Below, piece after piece: positions 8,202-15,417 of a stretch of 25,722 bases of DNA. Source of the stretch: JBDRHL01 sp043816955 (GTDB lineage: Bacteria > Planctomycetota > Phycisphaerae > Sedimentisphaerales > CAYZTY01); NCBI GenBank assembly GCA_043816955.1, contig JBDRHL010000201.1, forward strand, positions 1 to 25,722. Direction: 5' to 3'. The stretch's first letter is position 1, and the number at the start of each line of letters is the position of its first letter. The notes beneath the pieces are model-generated. The model saw nothing but the letters and a program-made list of their open reading frames with translations. It was not told where the DNA came from and did no database searches. Made by a program: the position numbers and the translations under genes.

Positions 8202-10931
8202 TTATTCGGTCATCCACGTTCGCCCGTACGAAATATCAACCTTCAGCGGAACGGAAAGTCTTATAGCACCTGTCATTTCAGCCGCTATCCATTTGCCGTA
8301 TTCCACTGCCTTATCCCGCGGAACCTCGAACACAAGCTCATCGTGTATCTGAAGAATCATCTTAACTGGCAGATTATCCCGTTCGATAACACGCTGAATA
8401 TTTATCATCGCCAGTTTGATCATATCTGCTGCAGAGCCCTGAATAATGGTATTAATAACAAGCCTCTCGGCCTGGGACCTCGTATTAAAATTCCTCGCCG
8501 AAAGCCCGGTGATAATCCTCCGCCGTCCCATGATCGTCTCGGCATGACCTGTTGTCTTTGCCCCGGCAACAGCATCATCCATGAATTTGCGAATCGAAGC
8601 GTAGCGAGTGAAATAGTCCTCAATAAACTTTTTCGCCTCGCTTTGACTCAGTCCCGTCGTCCGCGACAAGCCGAATGCTCCCTGCCCATAGATAATCCCG
8701 AAATTAACCGCCTTGCAGTGAGATCGCATCTGGCTGGTTACTTCTTCCAAGGGCACATTGTAAATCTGGGCCGCTACGAAACGGTGAATGTCCTGATTTT
8801 TCTCGAACGCCTCTCGAAGCGCTTTATCCTGGGAAAAATGCGCCAGCAGCCGAAGCTCAATCTGCGAATAATCCGCACTCAATATTACATCCGACCTCTT
8901 TGCCGGCACAAAGGCCGAACGTATTTTTTTGCCCAGGTCGGTGCGTACCGGTATGTTCTGAAGATTCGGATCACTCGAACTGAGCCGTCCCGTCGCCGTT
9001 ATCGTCTGATTGAAGGAAGCATGCACCCTGCCCGTGCGGGGATTGATCAGCGTCCCGAGTTTGTCTATATAAGTGTTTTTGAGCTTCACAATCTGGCGGT
9101 ACTGCAGAATCAAAGGCACAATCGCGTGGGCACTGCTGAGTTCCTCCAGCACCGCTGCGTCTGTGCTTCTTCCGGTTTTCCCCTCGCGAACCGACGGAAG
9201 CCCGAGCCTGTCAAAAAGAACCTCTGCCAACTGCTTTGTTGAATCTATATTGAAAACTTCCCCGGCATATTCGTATATTTGCGACGCAAGACCTTCCACC
9301 GTCTCGCTGAGAGTATGTGACATATTCTTCAGAAGCGGCACATCAAGAGATACGCCGTTAACCTCCATCACAGCCAGCACCCCCACAAGCGGCATCTCGA
9401 TTTGCTCGAAAAGCTTTTTCAGTCGAGGCTCTTTTTCCAGACGCGAATTCAGAACCCTGTACAGCATAAATGTAACATCCGCATCTTCTGCTGAATATTC
9501 CGCCGCAGCCTTGATGTCGACCATGTCGAATGTCAATTGGTCCTTCCCCCTGCCTATCAGCGACGAAATCCCAATGCATTCATAGTTCAGAAAATCCATC
9601 GCCATAGCATCCATCGAATGGCTTCTGCGCGAAGCGTCAAGCACATACGAAGCAATCATAGTATCGAAATACACGCCCTGCACCGGCATACCCGCGCCGC
9701 TCATCACAATCATATCATACTTAATGTTCTGCCCGATCTTTTTTACTTTTTCATCCGCGAATATCGGCGCAAGCTTCTGCCGCACCTCGCTCAGATTCAG
9801 ATATTTTGATCCCATCGGGCCTTGCACCGGCAGATAATAGGCCTCATGCTCCCGCCAGCAAAAGCTCATCCCCACAAGATCGGCGCGCATCGGAAAAATA
9901 GAGGTTGTTTCCGTATCGAAGGCAAAAATCCTCTCTCTTTTCAGCAGCGAAAAGAATTCCCTGAATTTTTCCATGGTGTCTACAAGTATATATTTATGAT
10001 CAACTGTACCGGCTGATAAAACGCCCCCTGTCTGCCTGACATCCGGTATCTTTGTCTCTGATTTGGAAGATGCCTGCCCAAGACCAAGCTGACTTATAAG
10101 CCTGCTGAAACCCAGCTCTGAGAAAATCTCGCCGAGTTTGTCCTTATCGATGTCCTTGCGGGAAAAAACATCGTCGTTGAATTTGACTGGTGCTTCACAG
10201 TCTATCGTAACAAGCTTCCTGCTAAGACACACAACCTCTTTCGAATTCCTCAGGCTCTCACCCCGCTTGCCTTTGATCTCATCGGCATGTGCAAAAAGAT
10301 TTTCGAGCGTCCCGTACTGCTGTATCCACTCCAGCGCGGTTTTCGGCCCAACGTCAGGAACACCGGGAATATTATCAGCAGTATCCCCCTGCAGCGCAAG
10401 ACAATCGATAAACTGCTCAGGACGCACCTTTATCTTTTCCGCCATCGCAGACACATCAAAAATCTCTCCTGTCTTCATATCAAAAGTGCTGACATATTTG
10501 TTCAGCAATTGCAGCATGTCTTTGTCTTTCGAGCAGATATACGTACTTATTTTTTTCGCTTCTGCCTGTTTGGCAATCGTGCCGATCAGATCGTCCGCTT
10601 CGAAACCCGCCAGCCGCAGAACAGGTATCCGCATCGCCGCGAGAATCTGCTCAATTCTGTCGATCTGCGCAGGCATGTCATCAGGCATGGGAGGCCGATG
10701 CGCCTTGTACTCCGGATAAATTTCGCGACGGAAACTGGGCTCCTTCGAGTCCATTACGACAACCAGCATGTCCGGCTGATTCCGCTCTATCATGCCCAGC
10801 ACAGCAGTGGTAAAAATATATACCGCCTTGGTCGGCTCCCCTGCAGGACTTGTCAGACGCTGGCGCATCGGAGCATAATACGCCGCGTAAATATGCGCGT
10901 GTCCATCAATTATGTAGAGACTCTTGCCCAT
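8202..10931 (-). CDS. polA: DNA polymerase I
   Basis: At 909 residues this is the full three-domain Pol I used for Okazaki fragment maturation and gap repair. The 5' nuclease (1 to about 290) keeps its metal-binding acids (D9, EADD around 111-114, CSKDKD, QGDTADN). The 3'-5' exonuclease (about 310-500) looks active: D339/E341 in FDTETT, D406 in QNIKYD, and Y479-x3-D483. This matters because many Pol I proteins have lost these residues. The polymerase domain has motif A (DYSQIELR, D687), the O helix (K740-AVNFGIIYG) and motif C (QIHDELVFEV, D864). The ATG at 10931 gives the canonical start (GKSLYIIDGHAHIY) but has no convincing RBS, and a promoter-like element lies so close that the mRNA could be nearly leaderless. 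A gap of 210 bases separates it from the activase gene downstream. Confidence 0.98.
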   Translation of the reverse strand: MGKSLYIIDGHAHIYAAYYAPMRQRLTSPAGEPTKAVYIFTTAVLGMIERNQPDMLVVVMDSKEPSFRREIYPEYKAHRPPMPDDMPAQIDRIEQILAAMRIPVLRLAGFEADDLIGTIAKQAEAKKISTYICSKDKDMLQLLNKYVSTFDMKTGEIFDVSAMAEKIKVRPEQFIDCLALQGDTADNIPGVPDVGPKTALEWIQQYGTLENLFAHADEIKGKRGESLRNSKEVVCLSRKLVTIDCEAPVKFNDDVFSRKDIDKDKLGEIFSELGFSRLISQLGLGQASSKSETKIPDVRQTGGVLSAGTVDHKYILVDTMEKFREFFSLLKRERIFAFDTETTSIFPMRADLVGMSFCWREHEAYYLPVQGPMGSKYLNLSEVRQKLAPIFADEKVKKIGQNIKYDMIVMSGAGMPVQGVYFDTMIASYVLDASRRSHSMDAMAMDFLNYECIGISSLIGRGKDQLTFDMVDIKAAAEYSAEDADVTFMLYRVLNSRLEKEPRLKKLFEQIEMPLVGVLAVMEVNGVSLDVPLLKNMSHTLSETVEGLASQIYEYAGEVFNIDSTKQLAEVLFDRLGLPSVREGKTGRSTDAAVLEELSSAHAIVPLILQYRQIVKLKNTYIDKLGTLINPRTGRVHASFNQTITATGRLSSSDPNLQNIPVRTDLGKKIRSAFVPAKRSDVILSADYSQIELRLLAHFSQDKALREAFEKNQDIHRFVAAQIYNVPLEEVTSQMRSHCKAVNFGIIYGQGAFGLSRTTGLSQSEAKKFIEDYFTRYASIRKFMDDAVAGAKTTGHAETIMGRRRIITGLSARNFNTRSQAERLVINTIIQGSAADMIKLAMINIQRVIERDNLPVKMILQIHDELVFEVPRDKAVEYGKWIAAEMTGAIRLSVPLKVDISYGRTWMTE

Positions 10932-10939
10932 TGCTGTCC

Positions 10940-10968
10940 ACTTTATTGCCCCCCTGCCAAACTGTCAA
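10940..10968 (-). promoter_or_regulatory. Candidate polA promoter giving a near-leaderless mRNA
   Basis: On the minus strand TTGACA (10963-10968) is followed after 17 bases by TAAAGT (10940-10945). The -35 is perfect and the -10 matches four of six. Transcription would begin only a few bases before the polA ATG at 10931, which also lacks a clear RBS. Confidence 0.35.
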
Positions 10969-11391
10969 GCAATTTGACTGCCGGTCAGCAATTCCGCAAC
11001 ATTTTGTTGTGGGGCGTATTTTTGTTGGGTTAGTGGTTTGTATTTCCGGATTTATGGTAATTTGACTGTTCTGTCGTAACCTCCATCGTTTTCGCAGGGC
11101 CAATTTGATCCTGTTTTCTCAACTTAGGACGCAACGGTAGCGATCTCGTTATCTTTCAGTTGCGAGTTGGCTGACAATCTCTGGTTTCAAGACTAAGCCG
11201 GCAAGATCACAATCAGGGGGGTCTGCCTATTGACTGTCTGATGGCAGGTTCGCTAACACCCACACACAAGCTCGCATACAATTGACTCGTCAGTGATATC
11301 AGGCTGTTGATTATCTTTCGCATTTGCGGCTTGAGATACGCTTATAGAAACACTGCACAAGCGTAAAGACTATAAAAAGCGTCTGAACATA
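10969..11391. other. Gene-free stretch between polA and the DUF6788-type ORF
   Basis: I see no convincing gene, RNA or repeat here. Short open frames exist on both strands but have no RBS, family motif or useful length. The stretch lies downstream of the minus-strand DUF6788-type ORF, where a transposase often follows such genes, so it may be decayed mobile-element or other non-functional DNA. That is inference from position only. Confidence 0.4.
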
Positions 11392-11721
11392 TTAATCCCT
11401 ATCCTCCATGAAACGTTTGAGAGAATGGGCAGAAATATCAGCCATAAGTTCATTGGCTTTTCCATAATTTTCGACCCATCGAATAATAGTGTTTTCCCAT
11501 TTTTTCGGTATGCAGATCATCTTTCGTTTTTTTCCGTCTCGTATGCTCAAATACAACGAGACGTGTTTCTGCCCCCTGGTAACACACTTACACCGCGGAT
11601 TTCCACAGGTCCTTGCCATAGTAACCAGCGAACCGCACAATAATCTTTTGCCACCAGCCAACTTTGTCAGCTGTGAACGAGCCTGCCTGTCGGTTTGAGT
11701 AAATTTGCCTCTATGTCTCAT
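11392..11721 (-). CDS. DUF6788-type small protein, probably mobile-element associated
   Basis: This 109-residue basic protein has the pattern LLCGSLVTMARTCGNPRCKC, then KHVSLYLSIRDGKKRKMICIPKKWE and a helical C-terminus, which I recognise as DUF6788. The Cys motif (C-x4-C-x-C, with another Cys earlier) could bind a metal. Proteins of this type are often short passengers beside transposase genes; no transposase is left next to it here. The start is supported by AAAGGAC upstream of the ATG at 11721, and an AT-rich palindrome lies 30 bases further up. Molecular function is unknown. It could instead be a free-standing DNA-binding regulator. Confidence 0.65.
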   Translation of the reverse strand: MRHRGKFTQTDRQARSQLTKLAGGKRLLCGSLVTMARTCGNPRCKCVTRGQKHVSLYLSIRDGKKRKMICIPKKWENTIIRWVENYGKANELMADISAHSLKRFMEDRD

Positions 11722-11751
11722 GAGAGTCCTTTCAATTAAATCTGATGCGAA

Positions 11752-11773
11752 CTGATATATTATATTATATCAG
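11752..11773. promoter_or_regulatory. AT-rich palindrome upstream of the DUF6788-type ORF
   Basis: CTGATATA and TATATCAG form perfect 8-base arms around a 6-base TTATAT centre. It lies about 30 bases before the ATG at 11721, so it could overlap the -10 region and act as an operator. The evidence is symmetry and position alone. Confidence 0.4.
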
Positions 11774-11934
11774 AAAAAGGGCAAAAAACCAGAAAAAACG
11801 AATGCGAATTTGCTGTTTTAGGAAATTTATGCGAGAATACTTATCTGTAAGGACTTACAGACACAAAAAATCCAAGTTGCGGAATTGCTGGGTTTCAGGC
11901 CTTTTGAGGGTATTATCTGCGTAAAATCAGCACC

Positions 11935-11963
11935 TTGCATTACTCAGGCCAAAACTGTACAAT
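11935..11963 (+). promoter_or_regulatory. Candidate promoter for the small membrane protein at 12006
   Basis: TTGCAT (11935-11940) and TACAAT (11958-11963) are 17 bases apart. The -10 is good and the -35 poor. It would give a leader of about 35 bases before the ATG at 12006. Confidence 0.35.
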
Positions 11964-12005
11964 ATGTATTAAATGCTTTAACAGGACTTTATCAGGCGGG
12001 CAGTA

Positions 12006-12389
12006 ATGGTCGATCAAAGAGATGTGCAAAAAGACCCGGATTCAGTCAAAGGCACAAGGCTCAGCCGCCTGGCAGTTCTTGCAACTATTTTAAGCCTCCT
12101 GACAATCCCCGCAACAACAGCCTCGATACAACGGATAAGATTTATACAGTCCACCAGGGGATTTGTCTATACGGCAGAGGACGATTTTATCTACGAAACA
12201 CTGCATAAATTGTGCGTTATAATTCCTACTGTCTCAGTCGTTCTCGCGATGACGGCTGTTGTTATATGTGCTCGCAACAACCAATTAACAGGCCGGCAGC
12301 TCGCTTTTCTCGCTATTGCAATCACTATAATCGTCTTTCTGGTGTATTGGCACAAGCTGACACAACTACCCCATATCAGCATTTTTTAG
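12006..12389 (+). CDS. Small membrane protein of unknown function
   Basis: This 127-residue protein has a charged N-terminus and three hydrophobic segments (about 20-40, 69-89 and 96-115) separated by short polar loops. Positive charges flank the first segment (KGTRLSR), as expected for a cytoplasmic N-terminus. I recognise no family. The ATG at 12006 has only a modest purine-rich stretch upstream. It stands alone: the neighbour upstream is divergent and the YbjQ gene downstream is convergent, 62 bases away. A regular pattern of three membrane helices makes a real gene likelier than chance. Confidence 0.55.
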   Translation: MVDQRDVQKDPDSVKGTRLSRLAVLATILSLLTIPATTASIQRIRFIQSTRGFVYTAEDDFIYETLHKLCVIIPTVSVVLAMTAVVICARNNQLTGRQLAFLAIAITIIVFLVYWHKLTQLPHISIF

Positions 12390-12451
12390 CCCGCATGTTT
12401 CACGGTGTTTTGAAAGCAGGCAATACACCTCTCTTGCCGCAACAACGCGAA

Positions 12452-12766
12452 TTATTCGACAACCACCGCTGTGCCGTAAACCAGTATCTCCGCTGCCATC
12501 GTAACAACCATTGACGTGCCGAACTGAATTGCAACTATAGCGTTGGCGCCGAGTTTTTCAGCCTCTTCGATCATCCTATCCAGCGCCTGCTCGCGAGACT
12601 CAGCCAGCATCTTCGTATAATCGCTTATCTCCCCGCCAACTATGTTCCGCAGCGATGCCATGATGTCTCTTCCTATATGCCTGGCACGTATGGTGTTGCC
12701 TTTTACCAGCCCAAGGTGTTTCACTATTTTCTTACCTTCTATTGTCATGGTAGTTGATAGTAACAT
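12452..12766 (-). CDS. YbjQ/UPF0145 family protein
   Basis: This 104-residue protein matches the YbjQ family (PF01906) over its whole length: the opening strand MLLSTTMTIEGKKIVKHLGLVKGNTI, the central helix block GGEISDYTKMLAESREQALDRMIEEAEKLGANAIVAIQF and the closing strands. Family members form homo-oligomers and are sometimes called heavy-metal-binding, but their function is not established. It is the last gene of a three-gene unit. Its RBS (AAGGAG) lies inside the final codons of the anti-sigma gene, whose stop is only three bases before this ATG, so translation of the two is coupled. The operon suggests a role in the stress response sensed by the sigma/anti-sigma pair. Confidence 0.9.
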   Translation of the reverse strand: MLLSTTMTIEGKKIVKHLGLVKGNTIRARHIGRDIMASLRNIVGGEISDYTKMLAESREQALDRMIEEAEKLGANAIVAIQFGTSMVVTMAAEILVYGTAVVVE

Positions 12767-12769
12767 CTG

Positions 12770-13216
12770 CTATCTCCTTACATCTTTATACCTGTCCTTC
12801 TTCCGGAAATACAAACACTCACGCAGAACCGAAACAAACAATATCGCAAGTCCCGCAATAACCACAAGCAGCCCGATCTTCAGAACGATCCCCACGGCAG
12901 GGTCCTTTATCATCTCTTCTATCGCCTTGAAACCTCCGTAAATGATCAGGAGCACTGCTCCGATGGAAAGAAGTATCCAACCCAGCCCCCGCTCGATGCG
13001 GTTGTAAACGCCGCCCCAGTACTGACGCCATACCTGCTCTTCCGGCTCAGCCATTCCCACCGATTCGGTCAATTCCTTCAACTGTCTGAACTCTTTTAGC
13101 TCCTGCTGACAGCCCTCACACCCTGCCAGATGCTTCTCGAAGTTACGCTTCTGCTGTTCCTCAAGTTCATTGTCAAGATATCCCATCATAAGGTCTTTAT
13201 ACTCAGGACAAGTCAT
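12770..13216 (-). CDS. Zinc-finger (zf-HC2) membrane anti-sigma factor
   Basis: This 148-residue protein begins with the anti-sigma zinc-binding domain: C3 near the start, then H29-x3-C33-x2-C36 (KHLAGCEGCQQEL), the HxxxCxxC signature of ZAS-type anti-sigma factors. Two hydrophobic helices follow (about 78-97 and 108-130), giving a membrane-anchored protein with its N-terminal sigma-binding domain in the cytoplasm. It should sequester the ECF sigma factor encoded just upstream. There is hardly any domain between or after the helices, so the signal is probably sensed in or near the membrane or by a partner. Its ATG overlaps the sigma stop (ATGA) and has a strong GGAGGT RBS, ensuring balanced amounts of sigma and anti-sigma. 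Confidence 0.9.
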   Translation of the reverse strand: MTCPEYKDLMMGYLDNELEEQQKRNFEKHLAGCEGCQQELKEFRQLKELTESVGMAEPEEQVWRQYWGGVYNRIERGLGWILLSIGAVLLIIYGGFKAIEEMIKDPAVGIVLKIGLLVVIAGLAILFVSVLRECLYFRKKDRYKDVRR

Positions 13217-13785
13217 AACTGCCGACCTCCTTTCTCACTTAATATTTCTTTTAACCGTTTGCGGGCATAGTAGAGCCTGCTTGTAACCGTACCTTCATTA
13301 CAAAAAAGATTGCGAGCTATCTGCTCGTAAGACATCCCCCGGAAATGCCTCAGTATTATCACCTCCCGGTGCTTATCGTCCAGCATCTTTATTGCCTCCC
13401 GGATGCGCTGCTTCTGCTCATTCCTTTCGACAATTGCTTCAGGCTGGCAGTTTTCGTCACCCTGCAAATGTTCATATTCATCCGCACCCAATGGCTGCTC
13501 GAGCCCTTTGCGGCGCTTCTTAAGATGCGTAAAACAAAGATTCCGCAATATCTGGTAGAACCATGGGAAAAATCCTCTGCTCGACCTGAGCTGACCTATA
13601 TTCGTGTATGCGCGAGCAAACGCCTCCTGCGAAAGATCCAGCGCATCCTCATGATTGCCCACCAGCCACAGAGCTATAAAGTAGGCATCCTTCATATACC
13701 TGTGAACGATAGACTCAAACGCCTTGCGAGAACCTGTTCGACAGCGATTTATCGCCCTGATTTCATCTTGAGCTGATTGGTCCAA
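13213..13785 (-). CDS. ECF-type RNA polymerase sigma factor
   Basis: This 190-residue sigma-70 family protein contains only regions 2 and 4. Region 2 spans about 20-92 (AFESIVHRYMKDAYFIALWLVGNHEDALDLSQEAFARAY, FFPWFYQILRNLCFTHLKKRR) and region 4 about 125-182 (LDDKHREVIILRHFRGMSYEQIARNLFCNEGTVTSRLYYARKRLKE). It should direct RNA polymerase to a small stress regulon, held in check by the anti-sigma factor whose start overlaps its stop. The start appears to be TTG at 13785: an in-frame TAA lies directly before it, a GGAG sits 10 bases upstream (13796-13799), and the next ATG would remove much of region 2. A weak start codon may keep sigma levels low relative to the well-initiated anti-sigma gene. 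Confidence 0.93.
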   Translation of the reverse strand: MDQSAQDEIRAINRCRTGSRKAFESIVHRYMKDAYFIALWLVGNHEDALDLSQEAFARAYTNIGQLRSSRGFFPWFYQILRNLCFTHLKKRRKGLEQPLGADEYEHLQGDENCQPEAIVERNEQKQRIREAIKMLDDKHREVIILRHFRGMSYEQIARNLFCNEGTVTSRLYYARKRLKEILSEKGGRQL

Positions 13786-13910
13786 TTATACCCAGCTCCA
13801 AATACACCGCAAGATCGCACAACACAGAAAATCCAGGTATATAGACACCTCTCCCGCCGGTTTTCTTCAAATTATCCGATTATTATACCAAAATTTTGCC
13901 TATCTTTTCG

Positions 13911-15362
13911 TCAGACAGTGTAAGTGGATGCAGCCGTTGTTCCACCGCGACCAGTCCAGTTCGTATGGAAAAACTCGCCTCTTGGCTTATCAACTCGCTC
14001 GTAGGTATGTGCACCGAAGTAGTCACGCTGTGCCTGAAGCAGGTTCGCAGGCAGCCTTTCGCTGCGGAAACCATCATAGTACGCAAGCGCTGCACCTATC
14101 GCCGGCATCGGCACTCCCATCCGGACCGCTGTTGTAACAACACGCCGCCACGCATCCTGGGCCTTTTCCACGGCATTTTTGAAGAACGGACCCAGCAGCA
14201 GGTTCTCAAGCTGCGGATTCTTGTCAAATGCTTCTTTGATCTTGCCCAGAAACACCGAGCGAATTATACACCCGCCGCGCCACATCAGCGCAATGCCGCC
14301 GTTATTCAGCTTCCATCCATATTCCTTCGCCGCAGCACGCATCAACTGGTACCCCTGGGTATAACTTACAATCTTGGAGGCATACAAAGCCTCCCGCAGA
14401 TCATTGACCATCGCCTGCTTATCGCCGTCGTATTCACTCTTAGGGCCCTTCAGAACCTTCGACGCACTCACACGCTCATCCTTTAACGCAGACAGACACC
14501 TTGCAAAAACCGCCTCACCAATCAACGTCAGCGGCTGACCCAGATCAAGCGCCGCTATAGCGGTCCATTTACCTGTTCCTTTCTGTCCCGCCGTATCCAG
14601 TATCAGATCGATAACTTCGCTGCCGTTTTCATCCTTATAGCCAAGTATGTCCCTTGTGATCTCGATAAGATAAGAATTCAGCTCGCCTTTGTTCCACTCG
14701 GCAAATACCTCATGCATCTGCTCATTTCTCAGGCTAAGCCCCTCCTTCATCATCTGGTATATCTCGCAGATCATCTGCATATCGCCGTATTCGATACCAT
14801 TGTGAACCATCTTGACAAAATGACCGGCACCATTTTCCCCAACCCACTCACAGCACGGCTGTCCGTCCGCCGTATGCGCCGAGATTTTCTGAAAGATCGG
14901 TTTGACCGCTTCCCATGCCTTTGGTGAACCGCCCGGCATGATGGATGGTCCCGTCAGCGCACCTTCTTCACCACCGGAAACACCCGTCCCGATGTAAAGT
15001 TTGCCCTTGCTCTCAACATACCCTGCCCGCCGGATCGTATCCGGAAAATGGCTGTTGCCGCCATCAATGATAATATCACCCTCTTCCAGGTGAGGCAGCA
15101 CCTGGTCGATAAAAGCGTCAACTGCTCCGCCTGCCTTTACCATAAGCATAACCTTGCGGGGTCGTTTAAGATTCGCACATAGTTCCTCGATCGAATGACA
15201 GCCGATAATGTTCTTATCCTTGGCCCTGCCCTTGATAAAATTATCTACCTTTGAAACGGTCCTGTTGAAACAGGCTACCGTAAAGCCCTTGCTTTCCATG
15301 TTCAAAATCAGGTTTTCTCCCATTACCGCCAGACCTATAAGCCCTATATCCGCCTTTGACAT
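13911..15362 (-). CDS. gnd: 6-phosphogluconate dehydrogenase, decarboxylating
   Basis: This enzyme oxidises and decarboxylates 6-phosphogluconate to ribulose 5-phosphate, making NAD(P)H. The 483-residue length is that of the long, classical form. Visible signatures are the Rossmann loop GLAVMGENL (10-18), NRT at 33-35 (favours NADP), the family motif GVSGGEEGALTGPSIMPGG (128-146) and the catalytic Lys184/Glu191 in HFVKMVHNGIEYGDMQ. The C-terminal GRGGTTAASTYTV is also typical. The frame is open upstream for 56 more codons into the neighbouring gene, but ATG 15362 with CAGGAG upstream gives the standard N-terminus. It lies 55 bases after the LarA-like gene in the same direction, so it is probably the last gene of the sugar-acid operon, where it would consume phosphorylated gluconate. 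Confidence 0.97.
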   Translation of the reverse strand: MSKADIGLIGLAVMGENLILNMESKGFTVACFNRTVSKVDNFIKGRAKDKNIIGCHSIEELCANLKRPRKVMLMVKAGGAVDAFIDQVLPHLEEGDIIIDGGNSHFPDTIRRAGYVESKGKLYIGTGVSGGEEGALTGPSIMPGGSPKAWEAVKPIFQKISAHTADGQPCCEWVGENGAGHFVKMVHNGIEYGDMQMICEIYQMMKEGLSLRNEQMHEVFAEWNKGELNSYLIEITRDILGYKDENGSEVIDLILDTAGQKGTGKWTAIAALDLGQPLTLIGEAVFARCLSALKDERVSASKVLKGPKSEYDGDKQAMVNDLREALYASKIVSYTQGYQLMRAAAKEYGWKLNNGGIALMWRGGCIIRSVFLGKIKEAFDKNPQLENLLLGPFFKNAVEKAQDAWRRVVTTAVRMGVPMPAIGAALAYYDGFRSERLPANLLQAQRDYFGAHTYERVDKPRGEFFHTNWTGRGGTTAASTYTV

Positions 15363-15417
15363 TTTTCTTTTTCTCCTGAAACAGTTTTTGATTTCCAGCC
15401 TGATTTCTCTGTATTTG

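Noticed and set aside
7951..8217. 88-codon minus-strand frame bridging the polA end and the activase start
   Set aside because: It overlaps both neighbours, has no RBS, and the sequence is polar and without motifs. Its ATG lies inside the polA stop region by chance.
8343..9242. 299-codon plus-strand frame opposite polA
   Set aside because: It lies wholly within the conserved polymerase and exonuclease coding region, and its translation has no recognisable features.
11885..12208. 107-codon plus-strand frame overlapping the small membrane protein
   Set aside because: Different frame, no RBS, and low-quality composition compared with the regular membrane-helix pattern of the 12006-12389 frame.
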